A stretch of 64,000 nucleotides of DNA from Nocardioides lianchengensis (GTDB lineage Bacteria > Actinomycetota > Actinomycetes > Propionibacteriales > Nocardioidaceae), in contig NZ_FMZM01000018.1 in assembly GCF_900101465.1 (NCBI RefSeq), forward strand, positions 1 through 64,000. Direction: 5' to 3'. The position numbers and the translations under genes are program-made. The number at the start of each line of letters is the position of its first letter. The first letter of the stretch is position 1. This document shows, piece by piece, positions 7,126 to 15,763 of this stretch. The notes beneath the pieces were generated by a model. The model was given only the letters and a program-made list of their open reading frames with translations. It did no database searches and had not been told where the DNA came from.

Positions 7126-8696
7126 GCCGTCGCTCCTTCCGTGTCGTGGGCGCCCGCCGCGTCGGCGAGCTGCTCCTTCAGGACGTGCTTCATCACCTTC
7201 AGCCCCGAGTTGCGGGGCAGCTGGTCGACGAAGAAGACGTGGACGGGCTTCTTGTAGCCGGCCAGCTGCCCCCGGGCGAAGGTCCGTACGGCGTCCTCGT
7301 CCAGCGTCGCGCCCGGCGCGACGACGACGGCCGCCGAGACCGCCTCGCCCCACCGGTCGTCGGGGAGCCCGAAGACCGCCGCCTCGCTGATCTCGTCCAT
7401 GAGCAGCAGCACGCGCTCGACCTCGGCGGGGTAGACGTTCGCGCCGCCGCTGATGATCAGGTCCTGGGCGCGACCGGTGAGGTAGTAGTAGCCGGCCTCG
7501 TCGCGGTAGCCGAGGTCGCCGGTGAAGTACTCGTCGCCCCGCAGCGCGTGGGCGGTCTTCTCGGGCTGGCCGTGGTAGCCGGAGAACATCGTGTCCGCCG
7601 AGATGACCAACTCCCCCACCTCGCCGACCGGGAGGGTCGCGCCGGCGGCGTCGGCCACGCGCATCGACGACGTGGGCAGCGGCCGGCCGACCGACTCGAA
7701 GATGTCGCGAGCGGCGCCCTGGCCGCGCCAGTCACTGCGGTTGGTGATGGTGATCGGGCCGACGACCTCGGTCATGCCGTAGGTCTCGACCAGTCGGTCG
7801 CCGATCAGGTCGACCAGGTCCGAGGCCAGCTCGGGCGGCAGCGGCCCGCCGGAGTGCAGCACCGACTGCAGCGAGTCCAGCGCGGCCGGGTGCTCGCGCA
7901 GGGCCGCCATCAGACCGGGGATCAGCGGGGTCAGGCCGAGGGTGAAGGTCGAGCGGTGCTCGGCCATGTGCCGGCCCCACTCGTCCGGGGTCGCGCCGGG
8001 GATGAAGGAGACCGTCCCCCCGGTGTAGAAGTGCGGGAAGATCACGCCCCACAGCCCCGAGACGAACGACCAGCCGCCCGGGAAGGCCGCGTGCCCCTGG
8101 AGGGGCAGCCGGTAGGCGAACGGCACCAGCTTGATGCAGTTGACCACCGCGCGGTGGCTGACCAGGACGCCCTTGGGAAAGCCGGTGGTGCCGCTCGTGT
8201 AGCCGATCAGCGCGGTCGCCTCGACGTCCGCCTCGATCGGCAGCGGCGAGGAGTCCGCGGCGTCCAGCGCGGCGTCGAAGGACTCCGCTCCCGCCGGCGG
8301 CGCGTCGTCGATCGCGAGCCAGGCCCGCAGCGCCCCGGCGCCGGTCAGCTGGGCCGCCACCGGGGAGGCGCCGTCGGTGTGCACCAGGCCGGCGGCGCCG
8401 GAGTCGGTCAGGACGTAGTCGACCTCGGCGGCCGTCAGCCGGTCGTTCACGTGCACGGCCGTGTAGCCGCCGAGCGCGAGGCCGACGTACACCTCGAGCG
8501 ACTCGACGCGGTTGCCGAGCATCGCGGCGACCGACGAGCCGGCGGGCAGCCCGCGGTCGCGCAGGGCGTGCGCCAACCGCCAGCCGCGGTCGATCACCTC
8601 GGCGAAGGTGCGCTCACGCCCCAGCGAGGCGATCGCGACGTTGTCGGGGAACCGGCGACCCGCCTTGGCGAAGAGGTCTCCGAGGGTCTCGCTCAT
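7122..8696 (-). CDS. AMP-dependent acyl-CoA synthetase / ligase
   Basis: A 524-residue ANL-superfamily enzyme expected to activate a carboxylic acid to its CoA thioester through an acyl-adenylate. The phosphate-binding loop is YTSGTTGFPKGVLVSH. The A5-type ETYGMTEVVG, the GDLGYRDEAGYYYLTGRAQD hinge region and the C-terminal catalytic Lys context LPRNSGLKVMKHVLKE are all present. The start is the ATG of MSETLGDLFAKAGRRFPDN; an upstream extension of the frame looks non-coding. It overlaps both neighbours by 4 bases. One of two synthetases in the island, it could activate either the imported substrate or a breakdown intermediate. Confidence 0.88.
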   Translation of the reverse strand: MSETLGDLFAKAGRRFPDNVAIASLGRERTFAEVIDRGWRLAHALRDRGLPAGSSVAAMLGNRVESLEVYVGLALGGYTAVHVNDRLTAAEVDYVLTDSGAAGLVHTDGASPVAAQLTGAGALRAWLAIDDAPPAGAESFDAALDAADSSPLPIEADVEATALIGYTSGTTGFPKGVLVSHRAVVNCIKLVPFAYRLPLQGHAAFPGGWSFVSGLWGVIFPHFYTGGTVSFIPGATPDEWGRHMAEHRSTFTLGLTPLIPGLMAALREHPAALDSLQSVLHSGGPLPPELASDLVDLIGDRLVETYGMTEVVGPITITNRSDWRGQGAARDIFESVGRPLPTSSMRVADAAGATLPVGEVGELVISADTMFSGYHGQPEKTAHALRGDEYFTGDLGYRDEAGYYYLTGRAQDLIISGGANVYPAEVERVLLLMDEISEAAVFGLPDDRWGEAVSAAVVVAPGATLDEDAVRTFARGQLAGYKKPVHVFFVDQLPRNSGLKVMKHVLKEQLADAAGAHDTEGATA

Positions 8697-9667
8697 GCGT
8701 GCTCCTTGAGGTCGAACAACCGAACCGCGTTGCCAGCAAGGAAGAGCCCGAGCTCCTCGTCCGAGAGGACCGCCGCGGCGCCGGCGTACGGCGCTGCGAG
8801 GTCTCGGACCATGCTGATCCACTGCACCAACTCGTCACCCGCGGGGTCGTGACGCGGACCGCGGATGATGTCGGAGCCGAAGACGAGACGGTGCGCGCCC
8901 ACCTGGTCGCGCATCCGCCGTACCCGGCGCCGGAACTCGTCGTAGTCCTGGAGGGCGACGCGCTGCCACAGCGACAGCTCCAGGTAGGCGTGCTGCCACC
9001 CGGTCGCGCAGTCGACCGCCTCCGACCACCAGCCCTCCAGGCCCGCGTGGGCGTAGACCACGCGCAGCCCGGGGTACGTCGCCGTCAGCGCCGCCACCTC
9101 CGCGGGCCGGCACCGGATCACCTGCAGCGGGTCGCCGCCCAGCGGGCTGGTGTGCACCACCGCCGGGAGGTCGCGGGCGAGCAGCTCCTCGAACAGCCAC
9201 GCGTGGGCGGGGTCGCGCAGGTCCCAGCCCGCCGCCGGGTAGAGCTTCAGCCCCCGGCAGTGCGGATGGGCGACCGCGGCCTCGAACAGCGCACGGGCGT
9301 CGGGGTGGCGGGGGTCCAGCCCGGCGCAGAAGTACAGCCGGTCCTGGTGCTTGGTGGACAGCTCCTCGTAGCGGGCGTTCAGCTCCGCGATCGGGAGGTG
9401 GGTGCCGGTGGGCCGCCCGACGATCGTCCAGTCGACGACCGGCACCAGGCCGGCCGCGACCCCCGCCCGGTCGAACGCGGCGATCGTGAGCGCGGCGTCG
9501 GGGTCGCTCTGGCCGACCGCGACGTGGCCGAACACCTCGTTCGGGCAGCGCTCCGGCAGCCGGCGGCCCGCGCCCTGGCGGGCCCAGGCCTGGCGCAGGC
9601 CCTCGGGGAGCCAGCTCGCGTCCCACACGTGCATGTGGGCGTCGATCACCAGCTCGTCGGCCCTCAC
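8693..9667 (-). CDS. Amidohydrolase-2 family protein (ACMSD-like metal hydrolase/decarboxylase)
   Basis: A 324-residue TIM-barrel metalloenzyme. Ligand motifs are visible in order: DAHMHVWD near residue 9, the Lys/His region RGLKLYPAAGW, VVHTSPLGG, YAHAGLEGWW and FGSDIIRG. Members hydrolyse lactones or amides, or decarboxylate ring acids. In this setting opening of the lactone made by the Baeyer-Villiger enzyme is attractive but unproven. The start is GTG, overlapping the thiolase stop as GTGA, and the gene ends overlapping the synthetase start. No close subfamily is recognised. Confidence 0.8.
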   Translation of the reverse strand: MRADELVIDAHMHVWDASWLPEGLRQAWARQGAGRRLPERCPNEVFGHVAVGQSDPDAALTIAAFDRAGVAAGLVPVVDWTIVGRPTGTHLPIAELNARYEELSTKHQDRLYFCAGLDPRHPDARALFEAAVAHPHCRGLKLYPAAGWDLRDPAHAWLFEELLARDLPAVVHTSPLGGDPLQVIRCRPAEVAALTATYPGLRVVYAHAGLEGWWSEAVDCATGWQHAYLELSLWQRVALQDYDEFRRRVRRMRDQVGAHRLVFGSDIIRGPRHDPAGDELVQWISMVRDLAAPYAGAAAVLSDEELGLFLAGNAVRLFDLKEHA

Positions 9668-10848
9668 GGCGCCGCCAGCACGTGCACGCTCGAGGCCGCC
9701 GTCAGCCAGTCGACGACCCCGCCGCCGATCTGCACGAGCCCGGTCCGCGGCCCGTCGAGCTGAAGGTCACCGGCCTCGCCGCGCAGCTGGGCGACGACGT
9801 CGTGCACCTGGGCCAGCCCGCTCGCCCCGAGCGCGTGCCCGCGCCCGACCAGGCCCCCGGAGCGGTTCACCGGCATGGCGCCTCCGGCCTCGGTGACGCC
9901 CTCCATCGCCCAGCGCTGCTCGTCCCCGGGCGCGCAGAGGCCGGTGTCGGTCCAGGCCATCAGCTCGTAGGCCACGGACGCGTCGTGGACCTCGGCGAGG
10001 TCCATGTCCTCGGGTCCCAGCCCCGCCTGCTCGTACGCCGCCTGCGCGCTGGCCGCGACCGCGTTCGGGGCGTCGGGCTGGTCGCGGGGCGGCCGGGTGG
10101 CCATCCGGGAGGCGAGGATCCGCACCGAGCGACCCGACGCGACCGCGTCCGGGCGGCTGGTGACGACGGCCGCCGCGGCACCGTCGCTGATCGGGGAGCT
10201 CATCAGCACGGTCAGCGGGTCGACGACGACCCGGGCGTTGAGGACGTCCTCGGGGCTGCCGCCGAACCGGCGGTGCGCGAACGGGTTGAGCCGGGCCGCC
10301 TCGAGCGACCGGGACGTGACCCGCGCCAGACCCTCCATGGTCACGCCGCGCTCGTCGAAGAGCTTCCCGGCCAGCCGCGCCTGGCGGTCGACGAACGGGC
10401 TGCGCTCCTCGCCGGCCCCGTCTCCCGTGGCGAAGCGCTCCTCGACGTCCATGCCGGCGGCGTACGCGCTGAAGGTGCGCTGCCGGTCCTCGTGGTTGGT
10501 CTTCTCGACCCCGAGCGCCAGCACCGTCTCGTGCAGGCCGGAGGCGACCATCAGCCAGGCCAGGTGCAGGGCGTTGCCGCCGGAGGCGCAGGCGTTCTCG
10601 ACGTTGTGGATCGGGATGCCGGCCAGGCCGAGCGGGTAGCCCACGACCTCACCGCGGATGCACTCCTGGCCGGTGATCAGGCCGGCGAGGGCGTTGGAGA
10701 AGACCATCGCCTGGACCTCGCCGACCCCGATGCCGGCGTCGGCCAGGGCCGCGTCGACCGCCACCCGTCCGAGGTCCTTCATCGATCGGTCGAGGAACTT
10801 GCCAAAGGGGCTCATCCCGACGCCGCTGACGACGACGTTGCTGTTCAC
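9664..10848 (-). CDS. Thiolase (SCP2/lipid-transfer-type acetyl-CoA acetyltransferase)
   Basis: A 394-residue thiolase-fold enzyme for CoA-dependent cleavage of 3-ketoacyl-CoA. The nucleophile is Cys87 in NVENACASGGNALH. EVHDASVAYEL and the GRGHALGASGLAQVHDV histidine motif follow, and the C-terminus LVQIGGGVVDWLTAASS lacks the classical second Cys, as in SCP2-type thiolases that lie near DUF35 proteins. The GTG start at 10848 has AGGAG six bases upstream. It is the third gene of the six-gene unit 12863-6241. Confidence 0.86.
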   Translation of the reverse strand: MNSNVVVSGVGMSPFGKFLDRSMKDLGRVAVDAALADAGIGVGEVQAMVFSNALAGLITGQECIRGEVVGYPLGLAGIPIHNVENACASGGNALHLAWLMVASGLHETVLALGVEKTNHEDRQRTFSAYAAGMDVEERFATGDGAGEERSPFVDRQARLAGKLFDERGVTMEGLARVTSRSLEAARLNPFAHRRFGGSPEDVLNARVVVDPLTVLMSSPISDGAAAAVVTSRPDAVASGRSVRILASRMATRPPRDQPDAPNAVAASAQAAYEQAGLGPEDMDLAEVHDASVAYELMAWTDTGLCAPGDEQRWAMEGVTEAGGAMPVNRSGGLVGRGHALGASGLAQVHDVVAQLRGEAGDLQLDGPRTGLVQIGGGVVDWLTAASSVHVLAAP

Positions 10849-10873
10849 ACGCTGCTCCTGACTGGGCGGGACA

Positions 10874-11680
10874 TCACGGCATCACCGGCGGGCTGGGCCA
10901 GGCGGCGCTGACGCCGCCGTCGACGACGAGGCTCTGGCCGGTCACGTAGCCCGCGTCGTCGCTGACCAGGAAGGCGACCGCACCGGCGACCTCCTCCGGG
11001 CGCCCCTCACGACCCATCGGGACGACGGCACCCCGCGCCGCGCCCCCCTCGCCGAACTCGCGGCGGACCAGCGCCGAGTCGATGTTGCCCAGCACCACGG
11101 CGTTGGACCGGATCCCCCGGGCGGCGTAGCGGACCGCGACGTGGCGCATCACGGCGAGCTGGGCGGCCTTGGTCGCCTCGTAGGACAGCGACCGGCGGCT
11201 GCTCGCCAGGCCGGCCGTCGAGCCGACGAAGACCACGCTGCCGGCCTGCTGCTCCAGCATCGGGGTCAGCGCGGCCTGCGCGGTGAGCCAGTGGGAGCGG
11301 ACGTTCACCGCGTCGGCCAGCGCCCAGTCCTCCAGGGACTGCACCTTCAGCGGCTCGCGGCCGGAGATCCCCACGTTGCAGACCACGATGTCGAGGCGGC
11401 CGCCGTACGCCACGGTGGCCTCGACGGCGCGGCGGCACGAGTCGGGGTCGGCGGCGTCCACCTCGACGGCCAGGCCCTCGCCGCCGGTCGCCCGGAGGTG
11501 GTCGACCGTGGCCTGCGCGCGCTCGGGGACCTTGTCCCCCACCACGACCAGGGCCCCTTCGGCGGCCAGCCGCAGCGCGATGGCGCGGCCGTTGCCCATC
11601 GGCAGCTCGTCGCCGGGGCGCGCCGGTCCGTCGCTGCCGCCGCCGAGGACGTAGGCCACCCGGCCCGAGAGTCGTGTCAC
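10874..11680 (-). CDS. Short-chain dehydrogenase/reductase
   Basis: A 268-residue NAD(P)-dependent oxidoreductase. The nucleotide loop is unusual: YVLGGGSDGPARPGDELPMG is longer than the standard TGxxxGIG loop, with GNGRAIALRLAAEGA after it. NVGIS stands in place of NNAG, and the catalytic Ser (VFVGSTAG) and SYEATKAAQ (YxxxK) are intact. The C-terminal GYVTGQSLVVDGG closes the fold. A GTG start is chosen because GAGGAG lies 7 bases upstream, and the longer frame would overlap the preceding dehydrogenase gene by over 200 bases. Probable role: 3-hydroxyacyl-CoA or alcohol/ketone conversion in the same pathway. Confidence 0.83.
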   Translation of the reverse strand: MTRLSGRVAYVLGGGSDGPARPGDELPMGNGRAIALRLAAEGALVVVGDKVPERAQATVDHLRATGGEGLAVEVDAADPDSCRRAVEATVAYGGRLDIVVCNVGISGREPLKVQSLEDWALADAVNVRSHWLTAQAALTPMLEQQAGSVVFVGSTAGLASSRRSLSYEATKAAQLAVMRHVAVRYAARGIRSNAVVLGNIDSALVRREFGEGGAARGAVVPMGREGRPEEVAGAVAFLVSDDAGYVTGQSLVVDGGVSAAWPSPPVMP

Positions 11681-11690
11681 GGCCGGCTCC

Positions 11691-12863
11691 TCAGTAGCTC
11701 CGCGGCAGGCCGAGCACCTGCTGCGCGATGAAGTTGAGGGACATCTCCTGACTGATCGGCGCCAGCCGCATGATCCGGGCCTCGCGCCAGTAGCGCTCGA
11801 CGTGGTACTCGGTGGCGTAGCCGAGGCCGCCGTGGGCCTGGACGGCGCGGTCGGCGGCGTCGTAGCCGGCCTCGGCGGCGAGGTACTTCGCGATGTTGGC
11901 CTCGGCACCGCAGGACAGCCCGGCGTCGTAGCGCTGGGCGGCGACGAGGGTCAGCTCCCAGGCCGCTTCGAGTCGGGCGTAGGCGTCGGCGAGCGGGTGG
12001 CTGATCGCCTGATTGCTGCCGATCGGGCGGTCGAAGACGCGCCGCACCTTGGCGTAGTCGGTGGCCCGGCGCAGCGCGGCCTGGCCGATGCCGGTGGCCT
12101 CGGCGGCGATGAGGATCCGCTCGGGGTTGAGGCCGGCGAGGATGTGCTTGAAGCCCTGGCCCTCCTCGCCCACCAGCCGCCAGCCCTCGACGGGCAGGTC
12201 GTCGTAGAAGGTCTCGCAGGTGGCGACCGCGTTGCGGCCCGCCTTGGCGATCGGCCGGATGTCGACGTGGTCGGGGTCGAGGTCGATGAGGAACAGGCTC
12301 AGCCCGTCGAAGCGGCGGCGCTCGTCGTCGGTCGGCGCCGGCGAGGTGCGGGCCAGCATCAGGGCCATCGAGGACTCGATCGCCTTGCTCGTCCAGATCT
12401 TCTGGCCCGAGATCCGCCAGCCGTCGCCGTCGCGGACCGCCTTGGTCTTGATCCGTGAGGTGTCGGTCCCGGCGTCGGGCTCGGTGACGGCGAAGGCGAC
12501 GTGCAGCTCCCCCGCCGCCGCCGGCGGCAGGAAGGTGTCCTTGAGCCGCTCGTTGCCGTACTTGATGACCGGCTGGAGGCCGAAGACGTTCATGTGCAGG
12601 GCGGTGCAGCCGTTCATCGCCGCGCCGGACGCGGCGACCTCGCGCAGCAGGATCGCCGCCTCGGTGACGCCCCGCCCGCCCCCGCCGTACTGCTCCGGGA
12701 TGGCGAGGCCGACCCAGCCCTCGTCCGCCATCACCTGGAAGAACTCCCAAGGGAAGCGGTGCTCGGTGTCGCACGCCGACCAGTAGGCGTCGTCGAACTC
12801 GGCCAGTCGGGCGCGGATCGCCTTGGCGATCAGCTCGTGGTCCGGGTCGCGCAGCTCAGGCAT
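11691..12863 (-). CDS. Acyl-CoA dehydrogenase
   Basis: A 390-residue FAD enzyme introducing an alpha-beta double bond into an acyl-CoA. Motifs: AFAVTEPDAGTDTSRIKTKA, WRISGQKIWTSKA, VRRVFDRPIGSNQAISHPLADA, VQAHGGLGYATEYHVERYWREAR and a C-terminal FIAQQVLGLPRSY. The segment that carries the catalytic Glu in EGT-type enzymes reads IMRLAPISQEM, a variant shared by one branch of the family, so the base must lie elsewhere. ATG at 12863, with GGAGGA upstream; an earlier start would lie closer to the operators. First gene of the unit 12863-6241. Confidence 0.85.
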   Translation of the reverse strand: MPELRDPDHELIAKAIRARLAEFDDAYWSACDTEHRFPWEFFQVMADEGWVGLAIPEQYGGGGRGVTEAAILLREVAASGAAMNGCTALHMNVFGLQPVIKYGNERLKDTFLPPAAAGELHVAFAVTEPDAGTDTSRIKTKAVRDGDGWRISGQKIWTSKAIESSMALMLARTSPAPTDDERRRFDGLSLFLIDLDPDHVDIRPIAKAGRNAVATCETFYDDLPVEGWRLVGEEGQGFKHILAGLNPERILIAAEATGIGQAALRRATDYAKVRRVFDRPIGSNQAISHPLADAYARLEAAWELTLVAAQRYDAGLSCGAEANIAKYLAAEAGYDAADRAVQAHGGLGYATEYHVERYWREARIMRLAPISQEMSLNFIAQQVLGLPRSY

Positions 12864-12915
12864 GGGCGGGTCGTCCTCCGGGTCGGTGCGGCGAGTGCAG
12901 CAGGTCACACTGTAA

Positions 12916-12948
12916 AGCAAGTGCTTGATTAGATGTCAAGCGCTTGCT
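12916..12948. promoter_or_regulatory. Tandem pair of KstR2-type operators
   Basis: Two palindromes: AGCAAGTGCTTGAT (12916-12929) and GTCAAGCGCTTGCT (12935-12948), centres 19 bases apart. The second is followed by further CTTG repeats up to 12958. They sit 53 bases before the start of the acyl-CoA dehydrogenase that heads the six-gene unit. The doublet suggests cooperative or tighter repression here. Confidence 0.75.
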
Positions 12949-12984
12949 TGCTTGACTTGTCGGCAGTACGCCGGGGCGAACCGC

Positions 12985-13959
12985 TCAGCGGTCGATGCCG
13001 TAGACGTCGAACGCGTGCCGGGTGTCGCAGTACTCGCGCACCTCGGCGATCCGCAGCCCCCGGTCGGTGCCCTCGACGCGGAGCACGAAGGCGTAGCGGT
13101 TCTGGTAGGTCCGCCCGGAGCGGTGCACCCCGTGCCCGACCACCTCGGCGACGACCAGGCCGCTGCCGGGGTCGTCGTCCACGACCACCCGGTGGGCGGC
13201 CAGGCGGAGGCCGTCCGGGTAGGTCTCGCGCAGCCGCCCGATCCGGACGGCGCGGTCGACGACCGGCACCCGACCCACGACGACCAGCTCGGCGTCGAGG
13301 TCGACCGGCGCCTCCGGACCGGCGGTCCGGAGGCGGCCGCCGTCGGCCCACCAGGTGGCGTCCGGCGTGCACAGCCCCAGGAGCCGCGCGCCGTCGGCGT
13401 CGGTGAGGCAGGCGAGGAAGCGATCGACGATCCCGTGGAGCCCGGTCCCCGGCGAGCGGTACGACGGCGCCCGGGGCTCGGCCCGCGAGCGGCGGTCGAG
13501 GTGGCGACCGTCGAACACCGCGGCGCTGTGCGCGGTGTCGAGGTACTCGCGCAGCCCGGTGGCCAGGCCGTCGCACACCTGGACGACGAAGCAGTAGCGG
13601 TTGCGGTAGGGCCGCTCCCCCAGGAAGAGCCCGTCCCCCTCGACCTCCAGCACCGCCACGTCGCCCCCGGCGAAGGCGCGCCGCACGTGTTGGCGCACCC
13701 CGCCCGGGAACCGCTCCGGGACCGAGGCGAGCAGGTCGCACTTGGCCTGCGCGTCCATCAGCCCGTGCAGCGGCCAAGGGCGGTCCGGGCCGGGGTCGAC
13801 CGCCTGGTCGCCGGCCGCACGGTCCAGCCCGGTGTCGACCCACCAGGTCCCACCCGGGGCGAACCAGCGACGTACGCCGTCGGCGTCGTTGGCGTCCAGC
13901 GCGGCCAGCAGGCCGCGCCCGACCGCCAGCGTCCCGGGCGTCGTAGCGGCGTCGGTCAC
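12985..13959 (-). CDS. Protein with two fused SnoaL/NTF2-like domains
   Basis: A 324-residue protein made of an internal duplication of a SnoaL-like (NTF2 fold) domain. The first copy runs to about residue 155 and ends GLREYLDTAHSAAVFDG; the second ends EVREYCDTRHAFDVYG near residue 320. Matching FVVQVCDGL and FVLRVEGTD strands precede both tails, and RYRNRYCF and YQNRYAFV match likewise. Single-domain relatives isomerise, hydrate or cyclise small hydrophobic substrates, but many are uncharacterised. The start is GTG, one base downstream of the SDR stop. Last gene of the unit that begins with livH. Confidence 0.72.
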   Translation of the reverse strand: MTDAATTPGTLAVGRGLLAALDANDADGVRRWFAPGGTWWVDTGLDRAAGDQAVDPGPDRPWPLHGLMDAQAKCDLLASVPERFPGGVRQHVRRAFAGGDVAVLEVEGDGLFLGERPYRNRYCFVVQVCDGLATGLREYLDTAHSAAVFDGRHLDRRSRAEPRAPSYRSPGTGLHGIVDRFLACLTDADGARLLGLCTPDATWWADGGRLRTAGPEAPVDLDAELVVVGRVPVVDRAVRIGRLRETYPDGLRLAAHRVVVDDDPGSGLVVAEVVGHGVHRSGRTYQNRYAFVLRVEGTDRGLRIAEVREYCDTRHAFDVYGIDR

Positions 13960-13960
13960 C

Positions 13961-14869
13961 TCAGGCCCGGGTGGCGTCCGAGAGGAGCGCGACCAGGACG
14001 GCCATCTCCTCCTGGAACGTCAGCATCACCTGGGCCTGGTCGACGTCGTTGATGTCGTCCCAGTGGTCGCGGAGGTCCTCCGGCGTCAGGGTCCGCGAGA
14101 AGAAGCCCGGGGTCTGGGCCACCAGCACGCGGGCCACCCGGCCGCCGCCGACGTTGTAGACCTCGCCGCTGGCCCCGCACTCCTGGGAGGAGAGCCACAG
14201 GACCAGCGGCGAGACGAGCGCGGGGTCGACGCTGTCGGCCAGGTCGCCGAGCAGGTCCTCGGTCATCCGGGTCCGCGCCCCGGGCTCGATGGCGTTGACC
14301 TGGATGCCGCTGCGGGCGCCCTCGATGGCCAGGGTCTTGGTGACGCCGACGATGCCGGCCTTCGCCGCGGCGTAGTTGGTCTGCCCGAAGTTGCCGAAGA
14401 TCCCCGCCGCCGAGGTCGTGTTCACGACCCGTCCGTAGCCCTGCTCCAAGAAGACCGGCCAGGCCGCCTTGGTCATCCAGATGGTGCCGCCGAGGTGGAC
14501 CCGCAGGACCGGCTCCACCTCCTCGGGCGTCAGCTTGGCCATCGAGCGGTCCCGGAGGATGCCGGCGTTGTTGACCAGGACGTCGAGACGTCCGTAGGTG
14601 CCGGTCGCGAGCTCGACGATCGTCGTCGCACCCTCGAGGGTGCTCACGTCGGTGGCATCGGCGATCGCCGTGCCGCCGGCGGCCCGGATCTCCTCGACCA
14701 CCTGCTCGGCGGGCGTGGCCCCGCCACCCTCGCCGTCCAGCGAGCCGCCGACGTCGTTCACGATCACCTGGGCGCCCCGGGCGCCGAGCAGCAGGGCGTG
14801 CTCGCGCCCCAGGCCGCGGCCGGCTCCGGTGACGACGGCGACGCGGCCGTCCAACCTGATCTCGCTCAT
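13961..14869 (-). CDS. SDR of the multifunctional-enzyme-2 type (3-hydroxyacyl-CoA dehydrogenase-like)
   Basis: A 302-residue reductase resembling the dehydrogenase part of peroxisomal MFE-2: TGAGRGLGREHALLLGARGA, then VNDVGGSLDGEG, LVNNAGILRDRSM, Ser in VVNTTSAAGIFG and NYAAAKAG (YxxxK). The C-terminal extension (SRTLTPEDLRDHWDDIN) is typical of this branch. ATG with AGGAGAAC upstream. Expected reaction: NAD-dependent oxidation of 3-hydroxyacyl-CoA, matching the hydratase-2 type MaoC encoded at 30 kb. It is separated from livF by a 19-base inverted repeat pair. Confidence 0.86.
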   Translation of the reverse strand: MSEIRLDGRVAVVTGAGRGLGREHALLLGARGAQVIVNDVGGSLDGEGGGATPAEQVVEEIRAAGGTAIADATDVSTLEGATTIVELATGTYGRLDVLVNNAGILRDRSMAKLTPEEVEPVLRVHLGGTIWMTKAAWPVFLEQGYGRVVNTTSAAGIFGNFGQTNYAAAKAGIVGVTKTLAIEGARSGIQVNAIEPGARTRMTEDLLGDLADSVDPALVSPLVLWLSSQECGASGEVYNVGGGRVARVLVAQTPGFFSRTLTPEDLRDHWDDINDVDQAQVMLTFQEEMAVLVALLSDATRA

Positions 14870-14892
14870 GGTTCTCCTGTCTCGGATGGGTG

Positions 14893-15045
14893 AGGGAAGC
14901 GCTGATCAATGCGGGCGGCGCCGGACGCCGCCTCGGCGGCGTTGCCGACACGCCGAAAGACGCGCGGTATGACGTCGCGTCGGCGCCTTGCCAGCCCACC
15001 ACCGAGACGACGCCGACATCCACCCCCATTGATCAGCGCTTCCCT
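14893..15045. repeat. Perfect 19-bp inverted repeat pair bounding a 153-bp intergenic block
   Basis: AGGGAAGCGCTGATCAATG at 14893-14911 is the exact reverse complement of 15027-15045. The right arm begins inside the livF stop codon; the left arm ends 24 bases before the SDR start. Between them is a GC hairpin (GGCGGCG...CGCCGCC). No target duplication is seen at the ends. It may be a small mobile-element scar, a mRNA stem between livF and the SDR, or paired binding sites. Confidence 0.7.
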
Positions 15046-15763
15046 AGCCGAAGAGGGCCGACATGACCTCGGAGCGCCCGCGGACCAGGTCCGGGGTGCC
15101 CTCGGACACGATCTGGCCGCGCTGCATGACGTAGACGTGGTCGCTCACCGCCAGGGCGAGCTCGGCGTTCTGCTCGACGAGCAGGATCGTGGCGCCGGCC
15201 TCGTGCAGCGTGGTGATGGTCTGGAAGAGCACGTCGACGATGCTCGGCGCGAGCCCCATCGACGGCTCGTCGAGGAGGAGTACGTCGGGCTTGGTCATCA
15301 GCGCCCGCCCCACGGCCAGCATCTGCTGCTCGCCGCCGCTCATCGAGGCGGCGTACTGGTCGCGCCGCTCGGCCAGGCGTGGGAACAGGTCGAAGACGCG
15401 CTCGAGCTGCTCGCGCAGCTCGGCCTTGCTGCTCCTCCCCGAGTACGCCGACAGCTCCAGGTTCTCGACCACGGTCAGGGGCGGCGCGACGCGACGTCCC
15501 TCCGCGACCAGCGCGACCCCGGATCGGACCACGCGGTGGCAGGCCCAGCCGGTGATGTCCCGGCCGGCGACCGTGACCGTCCCGCTCGCCGGCTTGTGCA
15601 GCCCGGCGATCGAGTTCAGCGTCGTGGTCTTGCCGGCCCCGTTGGAGCCGATCAGCGCGACGAGGGTGCCCGCGGCGACCTCCAGGTCGACGTCACGCGC
15701 CGCCTGGACCGCGCCGTGCGCGGCGCAGAGTCGCGATACGCGCAGCATCGGATCGCTTGCCAA
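15044..15763 (-). CDS. livF: Branched-chain-type ABC transporter ATP-binding protein LivF
   Basis: A 239-residue cytoplasmic ATPase of the HAAT family (import of branched-chain amino acids and, in catabolic clusters, aromatic, steroid-like or short acyl compounds). Walker A LIGSNGAGKTT, signature MSGGEQQMLAVGRAL, Walker B VLLLDEPSMGLAP and the switch His region are present. A TTG start at 15763 is chosen: AAGGAGG sits 6 bases before it, whereas the ATG at 15748 would be 21 bases away. The gene overlaps livG by 71 bases. Confidence 0.9.
   Translation of the reverse strand: MASDPMLRVSRLCAAHGAVQAARDVDLEVAAGTLVALIGSNGAGKTTTLNSIAGLHKPASGTVTVAGRDITGWACHRVVRSGVALVAEGRRVAPPLTVVENLELSAYSGRSSKAELREQLERVFDLFPRLAERRDQYAASMSGGEQQMLAVGRALMTKPDVLLLDEPSMGLAPSIVDVLFQTITTLHEAGATILLVEQNAELALAVSDHVYVMQRGQIVSEGTPDLVRGRSEVMSALFG

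Noticed and set aside
4642..7257. An 871-codon open frame on the plus strand over the monooxygenase and LLM genes
   Set aside because: It is antisense to two genes with clear family motifs. The protein is Arg/Val/Leu/Asp-rich with no domain, as expected from GC-rich shadow frames.
14893..15045. An insertion sequence
   Set aside because: The inverted repeats enclose only 115 bases with no open transposase and no target duplication.
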